DNA from: Aquipuribacter sp051216895
Lineage (GTDB): Bacteria; Actinomycetota; Actinomycetes; Actinomycetales; JBBAYJ01
Assembly (NCBI RefSeq): GCF_051216895.1
Contig: NZ_JBPKAO010000014.1
Location: 54,221 to 118,220, forward strand
Reading direction: 5' to 3'
Length of the DNA stretch: 64,000 nucleotides
The stretch's first letter is position 1, and each line of letters starts with the position of its first letter. This document shows, piece by piece, positions 34,934 through 43,596 of this stretch. The notes beneath the pieces were generated by a model that did no database searches, had not been told where the DNA came from, and saw only the letters and a list, made by a program, of their open reading frames with translations. The position numbers and the translations under genes were made by a program.

Positions 34934-35693
34934 CGGCGCGGACGGCCCGGATGCGGCGCAACGGGTAGTCCAGCTCGTACCCGGGGCGGGCGGCCTGCTC
35001 CGCGAGCCAGGCCCGCGCCGCGTCGGGGCCGGGCCCGTCGGCGGCGCGGACGTAGAACGACCGCACGACCAGGTCGACGTCGTCCGGGCCGACGGGGCGG
35101 CGGAACACCGCGACCTGGTCGGACACCAGGTCGAAGCCGTGACGCGTCAGCGCCTCAGCGAGCGCGGCCGGGGCCAGTCGCTGGCGGTAGCCCTGGCCCT
35201 GCTGGCCGAGCCGCTCGAGCAGCACGCCGTAGCCGGTGCCGGCGCCGTGCTCACGGGTCGGCACGATCGCCTGCAGCGGGGCACCGGGGCCGAGCAGGGC
35301 GGCGGCCCTGGCCAGCAGCTCCTCCAGCGGGACCAGCATCAGCGCCATGGCCACCGTCACCGCCGCGGGCCGCCGTGGGGGCTCGACGGCGAGCGCGTCG
35401 CCGAGGGTCACGTCCACCCCCGGCCGCAGGTCGCGGGCGACGGCCAGCTCGGCCTCGGACAGGTCGACGCCCGCGTAGCGAGCGAGGCCGACCACGTCGG
35501 CCACCGGGGCGCTGCCGCAGGCCAGGTCCCAGACCAGGGCGTCGGGCCCGCTCAGGTCCAGCCCCTCGCACAGCCACTCGTACGGCTGCACGTCGCCGTC
35601 GGGGCCGGGGCCCCGCATGGGCCGCAGCAGGTCCTCGGTGATGGCCGGGTGCCGCGAGTGGTACTCGGCCAGGAACCCGTCCCAGCCGCTCAT
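34926..35693 (-). CDS. Class I SAM-dependent methyltransferase
   Basis: A 255-residue protein with a Rossmann methyltransferase core. Motif I is LVWDLACGSAPV, followed by YAGVDLSEAEL (acidic residue at the end of strand 2) and the later VTVAMALMLVPLEELL. ATG 35693 gives the compact start MSGWDGFLAEYH and overlaps the stop of the ABC ATPase gene by four bases. Substrate unknown; the coupling to an acyl ligase and an uptake system suggests modification of an imported small molecule. Confidence 0.87.
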   Translation of the reverse strand: MSGWDGFLAEYHSRHPAITEDLLRPMRGPGPDGDVQPYEWLCEGLDLSGPDALVWDLACGSAPVADVVGLARYAGVDLSEAELAVARDLRPGVDVTLGDALAVEPPRRPAAVTVAMALMLVPLEELLARAAALLGPGAPLQAIVPTREHGAGTGYGVLLERLGQQGQGYRQRLAPAALAEALTRHGFDLVSDQVAVFRRPVGPDDVDLVVRSFYVRAADGPGPDAARAWLAEQAARPGYELDYPLRRIRAVRAGG

Positions 35694-36454
35694 GCGGTCA
35701 GGACGGAGTCGAGCACCTCGGCCCGGAGCCGCGCGAAGGCGGGGTCGGCGAGGGTGTGCCGGCCGCGGGCGGACCCGAAGGGCAGGTCCCGCACCGACAC
35801 GACCCGGGCCGGGCGGGGGCTGATCAGGCCGAGCCGGTCGCCCAGCAGCAGGGCCTCCTCCACGTCGTGCGTGACCAGGACCGTGGTGGTCGGCCGTTCG
35901 GTGAGCAGGCCCCGCAGCCACTCGTGCATCCGCAGCCTGGTCTGGGCGTCGAGCGCGCCGAACGGCTCGTCGAGCAGCAGCACCGGCGGGGTGTTGGCCA
36001 GCACCTGCGCGATGGCGGCCCGCTGGCGCATCCCCCCGGACAGCTGCCGCGGCAGCGCGTCGGCGAACTCGGTCAGACCGGTGACGGCGAGCAGGTCGCG
36101 GACCGTGCCCCGGACGTCGGGGGCCCCGGTCTGCTGCGGCCCGAACGCGATGTTGTCGTGCACGCTCAGCCAGGGGAACAGGGTGCCGGCCTGCGCGACC
36201 ATCCCCCGCAGCGGCGACGGACCGCGTACCTCGTCCCCGTCCAGGGTGACCGACCCGGAGTCAGGGGTCTCGAACCCCGCCAGCACGCGCAGCAGCGTGG
36301 ACTTGCCGCAGCCGCTGGGGCCGAGCAGGGACAGGGTCTGCCCGGCCGAGACCTGCACGTCGACGCGGTCCAGCACCAGCAGCTCGCCGAAGGACAGCCG
36401 CAGCCCGTGCGCGATCAGGGTGCCCGTGGCGGCCGTGACCGGGGGTCCGCTCAC
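35690..36454 (-). CDS. ABC transporter ATP-binding protein (NitT/TauT type)
   Basis: Single ABC domain of 254 residues: Walker A GPSGCGKST, Q-loop GMVAQAGTLFPW, signature LSGGMRQR, Walker B VLLLDEPFGALD and His-loop VLVTHDVEEALLL. Strong similarity in pattern to SsuB, TauB and ThiZ ATPases. The GTG start overlaps the permease stop (GTGA), so longer upstream reading frame is not coding. Pairs with the permease and binding protein that follow upstream. Confidence 0.93.
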   Translation of the reverse strand: MSGPPVTAATGTLIAHGLRLSFGELLVLDRVDVQVSAGQTLSLLGPSGCGKSTLLRVLAGFETPDSGSVTLDGDEVRGPSPLRGMVAQAGTLFPWLSVHDNIAFGPQQTGAPDVRGTVRDLLAVTGLTEFADALPRQLSGGMRQRAAIAQVLANTPPVLLLDEPFGALDAQTRLRMHEWLRGLLTERPTTTVLVTHDVEEALLLGDRLGLISPRPARVVSVRDLPFGSARGRHTLADPAFARLRAEVLDSVLTA

Positions 36455-37317
36455 GTGTCCGCCCAACGGACCCAGCGCCGGCTGGCCAGGCGGAGCAGCC
36501 GGTCCGCGGTGTACCCGACGAGGGCGAACACGAGGATGCCGACGACGATCTGGTCGGTGCTGCCGCGTTCGCGGGCGGCGTTCATCATCGCGCCCACGCC
36601 CCAGGTGATCCCGGCCAGCTCGCCGACGATGACGCAGGTCCAGGCCAGGGTGAGGGACAGCCGCAGCCCGGTGACGATCTCGGGCAGGGCGCTGGGCAGG
36701 TAGATGCGCTGCCACATCCGGGCCCGGGGCGTACCGAGCATCCGCGCGGTCTCGATGTGCTGACGCGGGATGCGGGCCACGCCGTCCGCGGTGGCGATGA
36801 CGACGGGCCACAGCGCCCCGACGAAGACCAGCGTCCGGGCCGCCTGCTCCCCCAGGCCGAACTGCACGATGACCAGCGGCAGCCACGCGAACAGCGGGAC
36901 CGCCCGCAGCGCGTTCAGCAGCGGGTCGGCCAGGTCGGCGAACCAGCGCGACAGCCCCAGCCCCAGCCCCAGGGCCAGCCCGACCGCGACGGCGATCCCC
37001 CAGGACACCCCGGTCCGCTCCAGGCTGGCGCCCAGGTGCTGCCAGCCCGCCCCGGTGAACGGGATCGTGCCCCCCAGGACGGGCGCGGGGGCGGTGAGGA
37101 AGAACCGCTGGGCGGCCTCCAGCACGTCCAGCGGCGACGGCAGCCGGTTGCGGTCACGCACCTCCAGCAGCACGGCGCCCTGCCACACCAGCAGCAGGGC
37201 CACCGGCAGCAGCAGGCCCACCAGCCGGCGGCCGCGGCGTCGGCGCGGGCGCAGCGACGCGAACCCGCCACCGGCCGCGGCCTCCGCGCGGGTCGTCTCG
37301 ATCAGCGTCTGGGTCAT
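36451..37317 (-). CDS. ABC transporter permease (NitT/TauT type)
   Basis: A 288-residue BPD_transp_1 permease with about six membrane helices. A basic N-terminus (PRRRRGRR) precedes the first helix. The EAA-loop region is ETARMLGTPRARMWQRIYLPSALPEIVTGLRLSL in sequence order, the standard coupling site for the ATPase. It lies 7 nt after the binding-protein stop. Confidence 0.92.
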   Translation of the reverse strand: MTQTLIETTRAEAAAGGGFASLRPRRRRGRRLVGLLLPVALLLVWQGAVLLEVRDRNRLPSPLDVLEAAQRFFLTAPAPVLGGTIPFTGAGWQHLGASLERTGVSWGIAVAVGLALGLGLGLSRWFADLADPLLNALRAVPLFAWLPLVIVQFGLGEQAARTLVFVGALWPVVIATADGVARIPRQHIETARMLGTPRARMWQRIYLPSALPEIVTGLRLSLTLAWTCVIVGELAGITWGVGAMMNAARERGSTDQIVVGILVFALVGYTADRLLRLASRRWVRWADT

Positions 37318-37324
37318 GGCGACG

Positions 37325-38395
37325 TCAGAGGTCCCAGTACTCGCGGGCGTACAGCGCCTCGTTGTCCGGCTCGGTGTCCAGCTCGCCCGTCTGCACCAGC
37401 AGCTCCCCGACGGCCTCGAACTGCGACTCCCGGGCCTCGTCGAAGCGCCACTGCGCGCCCACGGTCCCCAGGACCTCCTCGTAGACGGCCTCGTCGAAGC
37501 CGAAGCTGTCGACCAGCAGGCTGCGCCACACCTCGGGGTCGTTCTCCCCGTCGGGGGTCATGTACTCCGCAGCCAGCTGCTGCATGCGGACCGTCAGGTC
37601 GACGACCTCGGGGTCCTGGAGGATGGTGGCCGAGGCCCACAGGGCGGTGTTGAGGTCACCCAGCGCCGTGTCGTACACCCCGGGGATCCGCACCCCGGTG
37701 CCGTCCACGACGGCCTGGCTGCACGGCGGCTCGCTGCCCATGAACGCGTCCACGTCGCCACCCGCGAGCGCCGCGACGTGGTCCGCGTAGCCCAGGGGGA
37801 TGCCCTCGACGTCCTGGCCCAGGACCAGGCCGGCCTCCTCGAGGAGCTGGTTGAGGACGAGGACCTGCGCCCCGGGCGGGGGCACCGCGATCCGGCGGCC
37901 GGCCAGGTCCGCGACCGTCTCCACCTCGCCGGCCCGGCCGACCAGGCCGAAGCCCTGCCGCGCGACCATGGCCACGACCTTCGAGGTGATGCCGCCCTCG
38001 GCCTGGGTGAGCATGGGCACGTAGGGGGCCATCAGACCGAAGTCCAGGGTGCCGCCCTCGAGCCCGGCGATGATGTCGGCGGTGTTCGTCACCGGGGTGA
38101 CCTCGATCGTCACGCCCTCGGGGGCGAACCGCTCCCAGAAGAGCATCGAGCTGGCGTGGTTCTGCGCGTACACGCAGGTGCGGATGGTGACCTCCCGGTC
38201 CCCCTCCAGCGGTGCCGGTCGACCGTCGGTGGCCGCGGCCGCGGACCCGGCCGGCTCGTCCGCCTCCTCCGAGCCGCCGCACGCGGCGAGGGCCATCCCG
38301 CCGGCGACCAGGCCCCCGGCGCCGAGCAGACGACGACGGGTGAGGCGGGCCGGGGCGAGCGGGTCGACGCCGGACGGGGCCGGGATGCGGGTCAC
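37325..38395 (-). CDS. ABC transporter substrate-binding lipoprotein (NMT1/THI5-like)
   Basis: About 356 residues, with a twin-Arg-like signal TRRRLLGAGG and a lipobox ending LAAC. The binding domain shows TLDFGLMAPYVPML, DLAGRRIAVPPPG and DVDAFMGSEPP, typical of NMT1-like proteins that bind nitrate, sulfonates or thiamine precursors. GTG 38395 is preferred because GAGGA stands 7 bases upstream; ATG 38422 in the same frame has no such site. Ligand unknown. First gene of a five-gene minus-strand operon ending with the acyl ligase. Confidence 0.87.
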   Translation of the reverse strand: MTRIPAPSGVDPLAPARLTRRRLLGAGGLVAGGMALAACGGSEEADEPAGSAAAATDGRPAPLEGDREVTIRTCVYAQNHASSMLFWERFAPEGVTIEVTPVTNTADIIAGLEGGTLDFGLMAPYVPMLTQAEGGITSKVVAMVARQGFGLVGRAGEVETVADLAGRRIAVPPPGAQVLVLNQLLEEAGLVLGQDVEGIPLGYADHVAALAGGDVDAFMGSEPPCSQAVVDGTGVRIPGVYDTALGDLNTALWASATILQDPEVVDLTVRMQQLAAEYMTPDGENDPEVWRSLLVDSFGFDEAVYEEVLGTVGAQWRFDEARESQFEAVGELLVQTGELDTEPDNEALYAREYWDL

Positions 38396-38396
38396 A

Positions 38397-38409
38397 GTGA
38401 GGTCCTCAC
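38397..38409. promoter_or_regulatory. 13-bp palindrome over the binding-protein ribosome-binding site
   Basis: GTGAGG-T-CCTCAC, a perfect 6-bp inverted repeat around one base, in the 71-nt divergent region. It contains the GAGGA ribosome-binding site, so it may be an operator or may hide the site in a hairpin. Confidence 0.45.
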
Positions 38410-38466
38410 GGTCGGTAATCATGTAGGCGCGGTACGTAAGGACCTCGTCGGTGTGAGGATCGTCCC

Positions 38467-39930
38467 ATGAGCGCCGATTCTGGAGTGGTTCGTCACCGAC
38501 CGCCCGCCGGATCGGTCGACGGCCCTGATGTCGTGGTCGTCGGAGGCGGCGCGGCGGGCCTGGCTGCGGCGAGCGCGGCCCGCGCGGGCGGCGCGCGGGT
38601 GACCCTGGTGAGCGAGGGCCCGCTCGGCGGGGACTGCACCTGGCACGGCTGCGTGCCGACCAAGTCGCTCCTGGAGGCGGCCGCCGCCGGGCTGACGGTC
38701 GACGAGGCCCTCGCGCACACCCGTGCCGTGGTCGCCCGGGTCGCCCGGACCGAGAGCGAGACCGCGCTGCGGGGCGCCGGGACCGACGTCGTCCGGCAAC
38801 GCGCGGGGCTGCTCCCCGACGCCCGGGTCCGGCTGGCCGACGGCACCGTGCTCGGCCCGTCGCGCGGGGTGGTGTGGGCGACCGGGTCGCGGCCGGTCGG
38901 AGCACGGTCCCTGGGACTCGACCTGCCGACCGGCGGCACCGTCGCCACCACGGACGGCTGGCTCGACGCGGTCGAGGCCCACCTGGGACGGACCCGGGCC
39001 GGGCGGGGCGGTCCCGTGGTGGTGGTCGGCGGCGGGGCCAGCGGGGTGGAGCTGGCGCAGGCGCTGGCCCGGCTGGGGCTCGCCCGCCCGCACGGCGTGG
39101 TGTTGCTGGAGCGCGAGGCCTCGCTGCTGGCCCCGCAGGCGGGCGCCGGCGCGGTGCTCGCCGCCTCGCTGGCCGCCGACGGCGTGCACGTGGTCACCGG
39201 GGCCGACGCCGACCGGGTGCGGGCGAGCGCCGGGCCCGGTTCGCTGCTGCTGCTGGCCGTCGGCCGGGAACCGGTGCTCGAGGGGCTGGGCGACGACGCG
39301 GTGCTCCGGGGCCCGGCCGGGGTGGTCGTCGACGCCGCGATGCGGACGGGCGCGGCCCGGGTCTGCGCGGCCGGTGACGTCACGGGGCTGCGGCCCAGCA
39401 CCCACGTCGCGGTGGCGACGGGGCGGGTGGCCGCGGCGACGCTGCTCGGGCTCCCGGCCACCTTCGACGCCCGCTGGGTGCCGCAGGTGGTCTACACCGA
39501 CCCCGAGGTGGCCTCGGTCGGGTGCGCGACCGGTCCCGACGGCACCGTCGGCGGCGCGACGGGTGAGGGACTCCTCACCCGCTCGGTGCGGGTGCCCTTG
39601 TCGCGCAACGACCGCGCCGTCGCGGCGGGCCTGCCGAGGCGACGGGCGTGGACCCGGGGCGGGTTCGTCCAGGTCTGGGTGACCGGGGCCGTGGACCCGG
39701 CCGCACCGGACGGCCCCCTGCTGGGCGGCGGCCGGCTGGCGGGGGCCCTGGTGGTGGGTCCGAGCGCCGGCGAGCTCATCGGCGAGGCGGCGCTGGTCGG
39801 CCGGCTCGGCCTGAGCGTCGAGCAGTGGAGCGGCGGGCGGGTGGGGCTCGGCGGTCTCTCCGCCCACCACGCCTACCCGACCTGGTCCTGGCTGTGGGAG
39901 GCCGCGGTCGACCGGCTGCTGGGCCGCTGA
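38467..39930 (+). CDS. NAD(P)/FAD-dependent pyridine nucleotide-disulfide oxidoreductase
   Basis: A 487-residue flavoprotein of the mercuric reductase/dihydrolipoamide dehydrogenase type. FAD motif VVVVGGGAAGLAAA, redox disulfide GDCTWHGCVPTKS (CxxxxC), NAD(P) motif VVVVGGGASGVELA, second FAD site AAGDVTG and a dimerisation tail with HHAYPTWS, where the usual HxHPT is changed. Divergent from the uncharacterised ABC-methyltransferase-ligase operon, with which it may share regulation. A GAGGAT sequence six bases before the ATG can be read as a -10 or as a ribosome-binding site. The electron acceptor is unknown. Confidence 0.88.
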   Translation: MSADSGVVRHRPPAGSVDGPDVVVVGGGAAGLAAASAARAGGARVTLVSEGPLGGDCTWHGCVPTKSLLEAAAAGLTVDEALAHTRAVVARVARTESETALRGAGTDVVRQRAGLLPDARVRLADGTVLGPSRGVVWATGSRPVGARSLGLDLPTGGTVATTDGWLDAVEAHLGRTRAGRGGPVVVVGGGASGVELAQALARLGLARPHGVVLLEREASLLAPQAGAGAVLAASLAADGVHVVTGADADRVRASAGPGSLLLLAVGREPVLEGLGDDAVLRGPAGVVVDAAMRTGAARVCAAGDVTGLRPSTHVAVATGRVAAATLLGLPATFDARWVPQVVYTDPEVASVGCATGPDGTVGGATGEGLLTRSVRVPLSRNDRAVAAGLPRRRAWTRGGFVQVWVTGAVDPAAPDGPLLGGGRLAGALVVGPSAGELIGEAALVGRLGLSVEQWSGGRVGLGGLSAHHAYPTWSWLWEAAVDRLLGR

Positions 39931-39940
39931 CCCCCGGTCG

Positions 39941-39958
39941 CGCCGGGCGGACCCGGCG
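39941..39958. terminator. Convergent bidirectional hairpin
   Basis: CGCCGGG-cgga-CCCGGCG between two convergent stops (39930 and 39960). Confidence 0.6.
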
Positions 39959-39959
39959 C

Positions 39960-40553
39960 TCAGCAGCTGCCCCAGACCCCCAGGCGGGCGTCCCGGGCCC
40001 GCTGCTCGGCGGCGATGACGGCCGCTGCGTGCTCGTCGTTGGGCGGGATGAGCACCGAGTAGGCGAACCCGTTCGCCGCCAGCGCCTCGTTGACGAAGAC
40101 GCCGTCCGGGGTCCACGCGTAGGCCAGCAGCCGGTCGAACTGGTCCACCGTCTCCTCGTCCGCGGCGAGCACCACCGTGCTGCCGGCCGGCAGCAGGTCG
40201 GCGGCGAAGGCCGAGGCCTCCGGGCCCAGGCACTCCTGCGTGGCGTTGGGCCCGTCGACCTCGGGGGTGTCCACCAGCAGCAGGCGCACCCGGTGCTCAC
40301 CGGCGGCCGGCAGCACCGTCCCGGCGTCGCCCGACACCAGCAGGGTGTCGCCGTCGACGACCCGCTCGACCGTGACCGGCTGGCCGCCGTCGGGCACCGG
40401 GACCGAGCTGACGTCCGTGGTCGCCTGCGCCTCGACCGACGCGAACGGCTCGTCGAGGTCCGGTCCCCCGCAGCCGGCCGCCGTCGCCGCGACCAGCGCC
40501 GACCCGACCAGCAGCACGCCGACCCGCAGGACCCTGCGCCGACCGCGCCTCAC
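39960..40553 (-). CDS. Thermonuclease-fold (SNase-like) lipoprotein
   Basis: A 197-residue protein with a basic N-terminus, hydrophobic signal and lipobox TAAGC (about residue 28). The SNase-like core has VVDGDTLLV, HRVRLLLVDTPE, GPEASAFAADLL and RLLAYAWTPDGVFVNEALAANGFA. The typical catalytic triad Arg-Glu-Arg appears partly kept (RLLLVDTPE). It is probably a cell-surface nuclease or DNA-binding relative. GTG 40553 overlaps the htpX stop by four bases. Confidence 0.85.
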   Translation of the reverse strand: MRRGRRRVLRVGVLLVGSALVAATAAGCGGPDLDEPFASVEAQATTDVSSVPVPDGGQPVTVERVVDGDTLLVSGDAGTVLPAAGEHRVRLLLVDTPEVDGPNATQECLGPEASAFAADLLPAGSTVVLAADEETVDQFDRLLAYAWTPDGVFVNEALAANGFAYSVLIPPNDEHAAAVIAAEQRARDARLGVWGSC

Positions 40554-41446
40554 CCTGCGGTGCCGTAGGCCAGCTGCTCCAGGCGCTGGATCCGCTGGTC
40601 CATCGGCGGGTGGGTGGCGAACAGGCTCTTCATGCCGCCCCCCTTGCGGAACGGGTTGGCGATGAACAGGTGGGAGGCGTTGACCAGCTGGCGGTCCGGC
40701 GGCAGCGGCGCGGCCTGCGTCCCCCGCTCGAGCTTGCGCAGCGCCGAGGCCAGGGCGAGCGGGTCGCCGGTCAGCGCCGAGCCGTCCTCGTCGGCGTCGA
40801 ACTCACGGGTGCGCGAGATGGCCAGCTGCACCAGCGACGCGGCGACGGGCGCCAGGATCGCGGAGGCCAGGACCCCGATGATCGCCAGCGGGTTGTTGTT
40901 GCCGCGACCCCCGCCGAACAGGAAGCTCAGCTGGGCGAACTGGGCGAACGAGGTGATGATGCCGGCGACGGCGGCGGCCACCGAGCTGGTGAGGATGTCG
41001 CGGTTGTAGACGTGCATCAGCTCGTGACCGAGGACGCCACGCAGCTCCCGCTCGTCCAGCAGCTGCAGGATGCCCGTGGTGCAGCAGACCGCGGCGTTGC
41101 TCGGGTTGCGCCCGGTGGCGAACGCGTTCGGCGCCGCGGTCGGCGACACGTACAGCCGGGGCATCGGCTGCTGCGCGACCGCCGACAGCTCGCGCACGAT
41201 GCGGTACATGGCCGGCTGCTCGGCCTCGGTGACCGGGACGGCGCGCATCGCCCGGATGGCCAGCTTGTCGCTGTTCCAGTAGCCGTAGGCCGTGGTGGCC
41301 ACGCCGATGACGGCGAACAGGAGCACGATCGAGGAGCTGCGGAACGCGACGGCGAGCGCGGCCCCGATGAGGAGCAGGATCCCCCACAGCGCCCCGAACA
41401 GCAGCGCGGTCTTGAAGCCGTTGTGATGGTTGTGCCGCTGGAGCAC
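40550..41446 (-). CDS. htpX: M48 family zinc metalloprotease HtpX
   Basis: Membrane protease of 298 residues. Two N-terminal membrane helices, then the zinc motif GVLGHELMHVYNRD (HExxH), two further hydrophobic segments and the distal Glu region SRTREFDADEDGS. HtpX degrades damaged membrane proteins under stress. The GTG at 41446 gives the usual N-terminus with a His/Asn-rich stretch before the first helix. Confidence 0.94.
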   Translation of the reverse strand: MLQRHNHHNGFKTALLFGALWGILLLIGAALAVAFRSSSIVLLFAVIGVATTAYGYWNSDKLAIRAMRAVPVTEAEQPAMYRIVRELSAVAQQPMPRLYVSPTAAPNAFATGRNPSNAAVCCTTGILQLLDERELRGVLGHELMHVYNRDILTSSVAAAVAGIITSFAQFAQLSFLFGGGRGNNNPLAIIGVLASAILAPVAASLVQLAISRTREFDADEDGSALTGDPLALASALRKLERGTQAAPLPPDRQLVNASHLFIANPFRKGGGMKSLFATHPPMDQRIQRLEQLAYGTAG

Positions 41447-41658
41447 CGTGCCTCGCTCTCGTCCGTGACGTCGGGGACCCCTACCACCCCAGTCTCCCCG
41501 GTGAACGCCGGTGAGGCTCACCACAGTTCCCCGGTGCAGCAAGCACTCAGGCTTGCGTAGACTGGTAGAAAGTCGGCCGCCTTGCTGTCTCAGGTCGGCC
41601 CTCGGACGTCACGTCCGTAGGATCGGAATCTCCCCGACGAGAGGTTGTTACACCCACG
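41447..41658. other. Divergent intergenic region htpX / korA
   Basis: No gene in these 212 nt. A possible korA -10 is TAGACT at about 41556, which would leave a leader near 95 nt. No clear operator was recognised. Confidence 0.35.
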
Positions 41659-43596
41659 ATGGCAACCACCACCCCGCTCGACCACGTCGTCATCCGCTTC
41701 GCGGGGGACTCCGGCGACGGCATGCAGCTGACCGGGGACCGGTTCACCGCCGAGACCGCGGCCCTGGGCAACGACCTCGCGACGCTGCCCAACTTCCCCG
41801 CCGAGATCCGCGCCCCTGCCGGCACCCTGCCCGGCGTCTCCAGCTTCCAGCTGCAGTTCGCCGACCACGAGGTGCTCACGCCCGGCGACGACCCGGACGT
41901 CCTGGTCGTGATGAACCCGGCCGCCCTCAAGGCCAACCTGCGCGACCTGCCGCACGGCGGCACGGTCATCGCGGACTCCGACAGCTTCACCAAGCGCAAC
42001 CTGTCCAAGGTCGGGTACGCCTCGAGCCCGCTCACCGACGGCAGCCTCGACGCCTACCGGCTGCACTCGGTGCCGCTGACGTCGATGACGGTGACGGCTC
42101 TGGCGGAGCTGGGCCTGGGTCGCAAGGACGCCGAGCGCTCCACCAACATGTTCGCGCTCGGCCTGCTGTCCTGGCTGTACTCCCGCCCCACCGACGGCAC
42201 CCGCCGGTTCCTGGAGTCCAAGTTCGCGGCCAAGCCGCACATCCTGGCCGCCAACCTGCGCGCGCTGGAGGCCGGCTGGGCCTACGGGGAGACCACCGAG
42301 GTCTTCACCGTGCGCTACGAGGTCGCCCCGGCCCCGAGCCGCTCCGGCACCTTCCGCAACATCACCGGCAACACCGCGCTGGCCTACGGCCTGGCGGTCG
42401 CCGCCCACACCAGCGACCTGCCCCTGGTGCTCGGGTCGTACCCGATCACGCCGGCCAGCGACATCCTGCACACCCTGTCCGGGCTCAAGCGGTTCGGCGT
42501 CACCACGCTGCAGGCCGAGGACGAGATCGCCGGGATCGGCGCCGCGCTCGGCGCGGCCTACGGCGGTGCGCTCGGCGTGACGACCACGTCCGGGCCCGGC
42601 CTGTCGCTCAAGGCGGAGATGCTGGGCCTCGGCGTGATGCTCGAGCTGCCGTTGATCCTGGTCGACGTGCAGCGCGGCGGACCCTCGACCGGCCTGCCCA
42701 CCAAGACCGAGCAGGCCGACCTGCTGCAGGCGATGTTCGGCCGCCACGGCGAGGCCCCGCTCCCGATCGTCGCCGCCGCCACGCCGGGCGACTGCTTCGA
42801 CGCCGCCCGCGAGGCCGTCCGCATCGCCGTCACCTACATGACCCCGGTGATCCTGCTGTCCGACGGCTACCTGGCCAACGGCTCCGAGCCGTGGCCGATC
42901 CCGGACGTCGCGAGCCTGCCGCGCGTCAAGGTCCGCTTCGCGCACGCCGACGACGTCCCCGCCGGGGAGAAGTTCCGGCCCTACTCCCGCAACCCCGGCA
43001 CGCTCGCGCGGCCGTGGGCCGTGCCGGGCACCGCCGGGCTGGAGCACCGGATCGGCGGCCTGGAGAAGGCCGACGGCACGGGTGAGATCAGCTACGACGC
43101 GGACAACCACGACCGGATGGTCCGGCTGCGCCAGGCCAAGGTCGACGGCGTCGACGTCCCGGACCTGGACGTCGACGACCCGTGGTCGTGCGACCCCGAC
43201 GGCGCGGACCTGCTGGTCCTGGGCTGGGGCTCCACCTACGGCCCGATCAGCGCCGCCGTCCGCAAGGCCCGCGCCGCCGGCCTCAAGGTCGCCCGCGCCC
43301 ACCTGACGCACCTCAACCCGTTCCCGGCCAACACCGGCGACGTCCTCCGCGCCTACCCGAGGGTCCTGGTGCCGGAGATGAACCTGGGCCAGCTGGCCCT
43401 GCTGCTGCGGGCCAAGTACCTGGTCGACGTCATCAGCCGCACCACGGTGCGCGGGCAGCCGTTCAGCTCCGGCGACCTCGAGCAGGCCATCACCGACGCG
43501 GTGACCCACGCGCCGCCGCGCACGACGGCACGCCGCTTCGGACGCAACGGCGGCCCCGACCACAGCACCGACCACACCCAGGAGGTCCACGCATGA
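41659..43596 (+). CDS. korA: 2-oxoacid:ferredoxin oxidoreductase alpha subunit (gamma-alpha fusion), KorA
   Basis: A 645-residue subunit with a gamma domain (about 10-190, starting FAGDSGDGMQLTGDRF) fused to the pyrimidine-binding alpha domain (about 220-640, GSYPITPASDIL, EDEIAGIGAALGAAYGG, TTTSGPGLSLKAEM). This is the actinobacterial and archaeal KorA layout. With KorB it oxidises 2-oxoglutarate to succinyl-CoA and reduces ferredoxin in the TCA cycle. The stop overlaps the korB start (ATGA). No ferredoxin gene is adjacent. Confidence 0.95.
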   Translation: MATTTPLDHVVIRFAGDSGDGMQLTGDRFTAETAALGNDLATLPNFPAEIRAPAGTLPGVSSFQLQFADHEVLTPGDDPDVLVVMNPAALKANLRDLPHGGTVIADSDSFTKRNLSKVGYASSPLTDGSLDAYRLHSVPLTSMTVTALAELGLGRKDAERSTNMFALGLLSWLYSRPTDGTRRFLESKFAAKPHILAANLRALEAGWAYGETTEVFTVRYEVAPAPSRSGTFRNITGNTALAYGLAVAAHTSDLPLVLGSYPITPASDILHTLSGLKRFGVTTLQAEDEIAGIGAALGAAYGGALGVTTTSGPGLSLKAEMLGLGVMLELPLILVDVQRGGPSTGLPTKTEQADLLQAMFGRHGEAPLPIVAAATPGDCFDAAREAVRIAVTYMTPVILLSDGYLANGSEPWPIPDVASLPRVKVRFAHADDVPAGEKFRPYSRNPGTLARPWAVPGTAGLEHRIGGLEKADGTGEISYDADNHDRMVRLRQAKVDGVDVPDLDVDDPWSCDPDGADLLVLGWGSTYGPISAAVRKARAAGLKVARAHLTHLNPFPANTGDVLRAYPRVLVPEMNLGQLALLLRAKYLVDVISRTTVRGQPFSSGDLEQAITDAVTHAPPRTTARRFGRNGGPDHSTDHTQEVHA

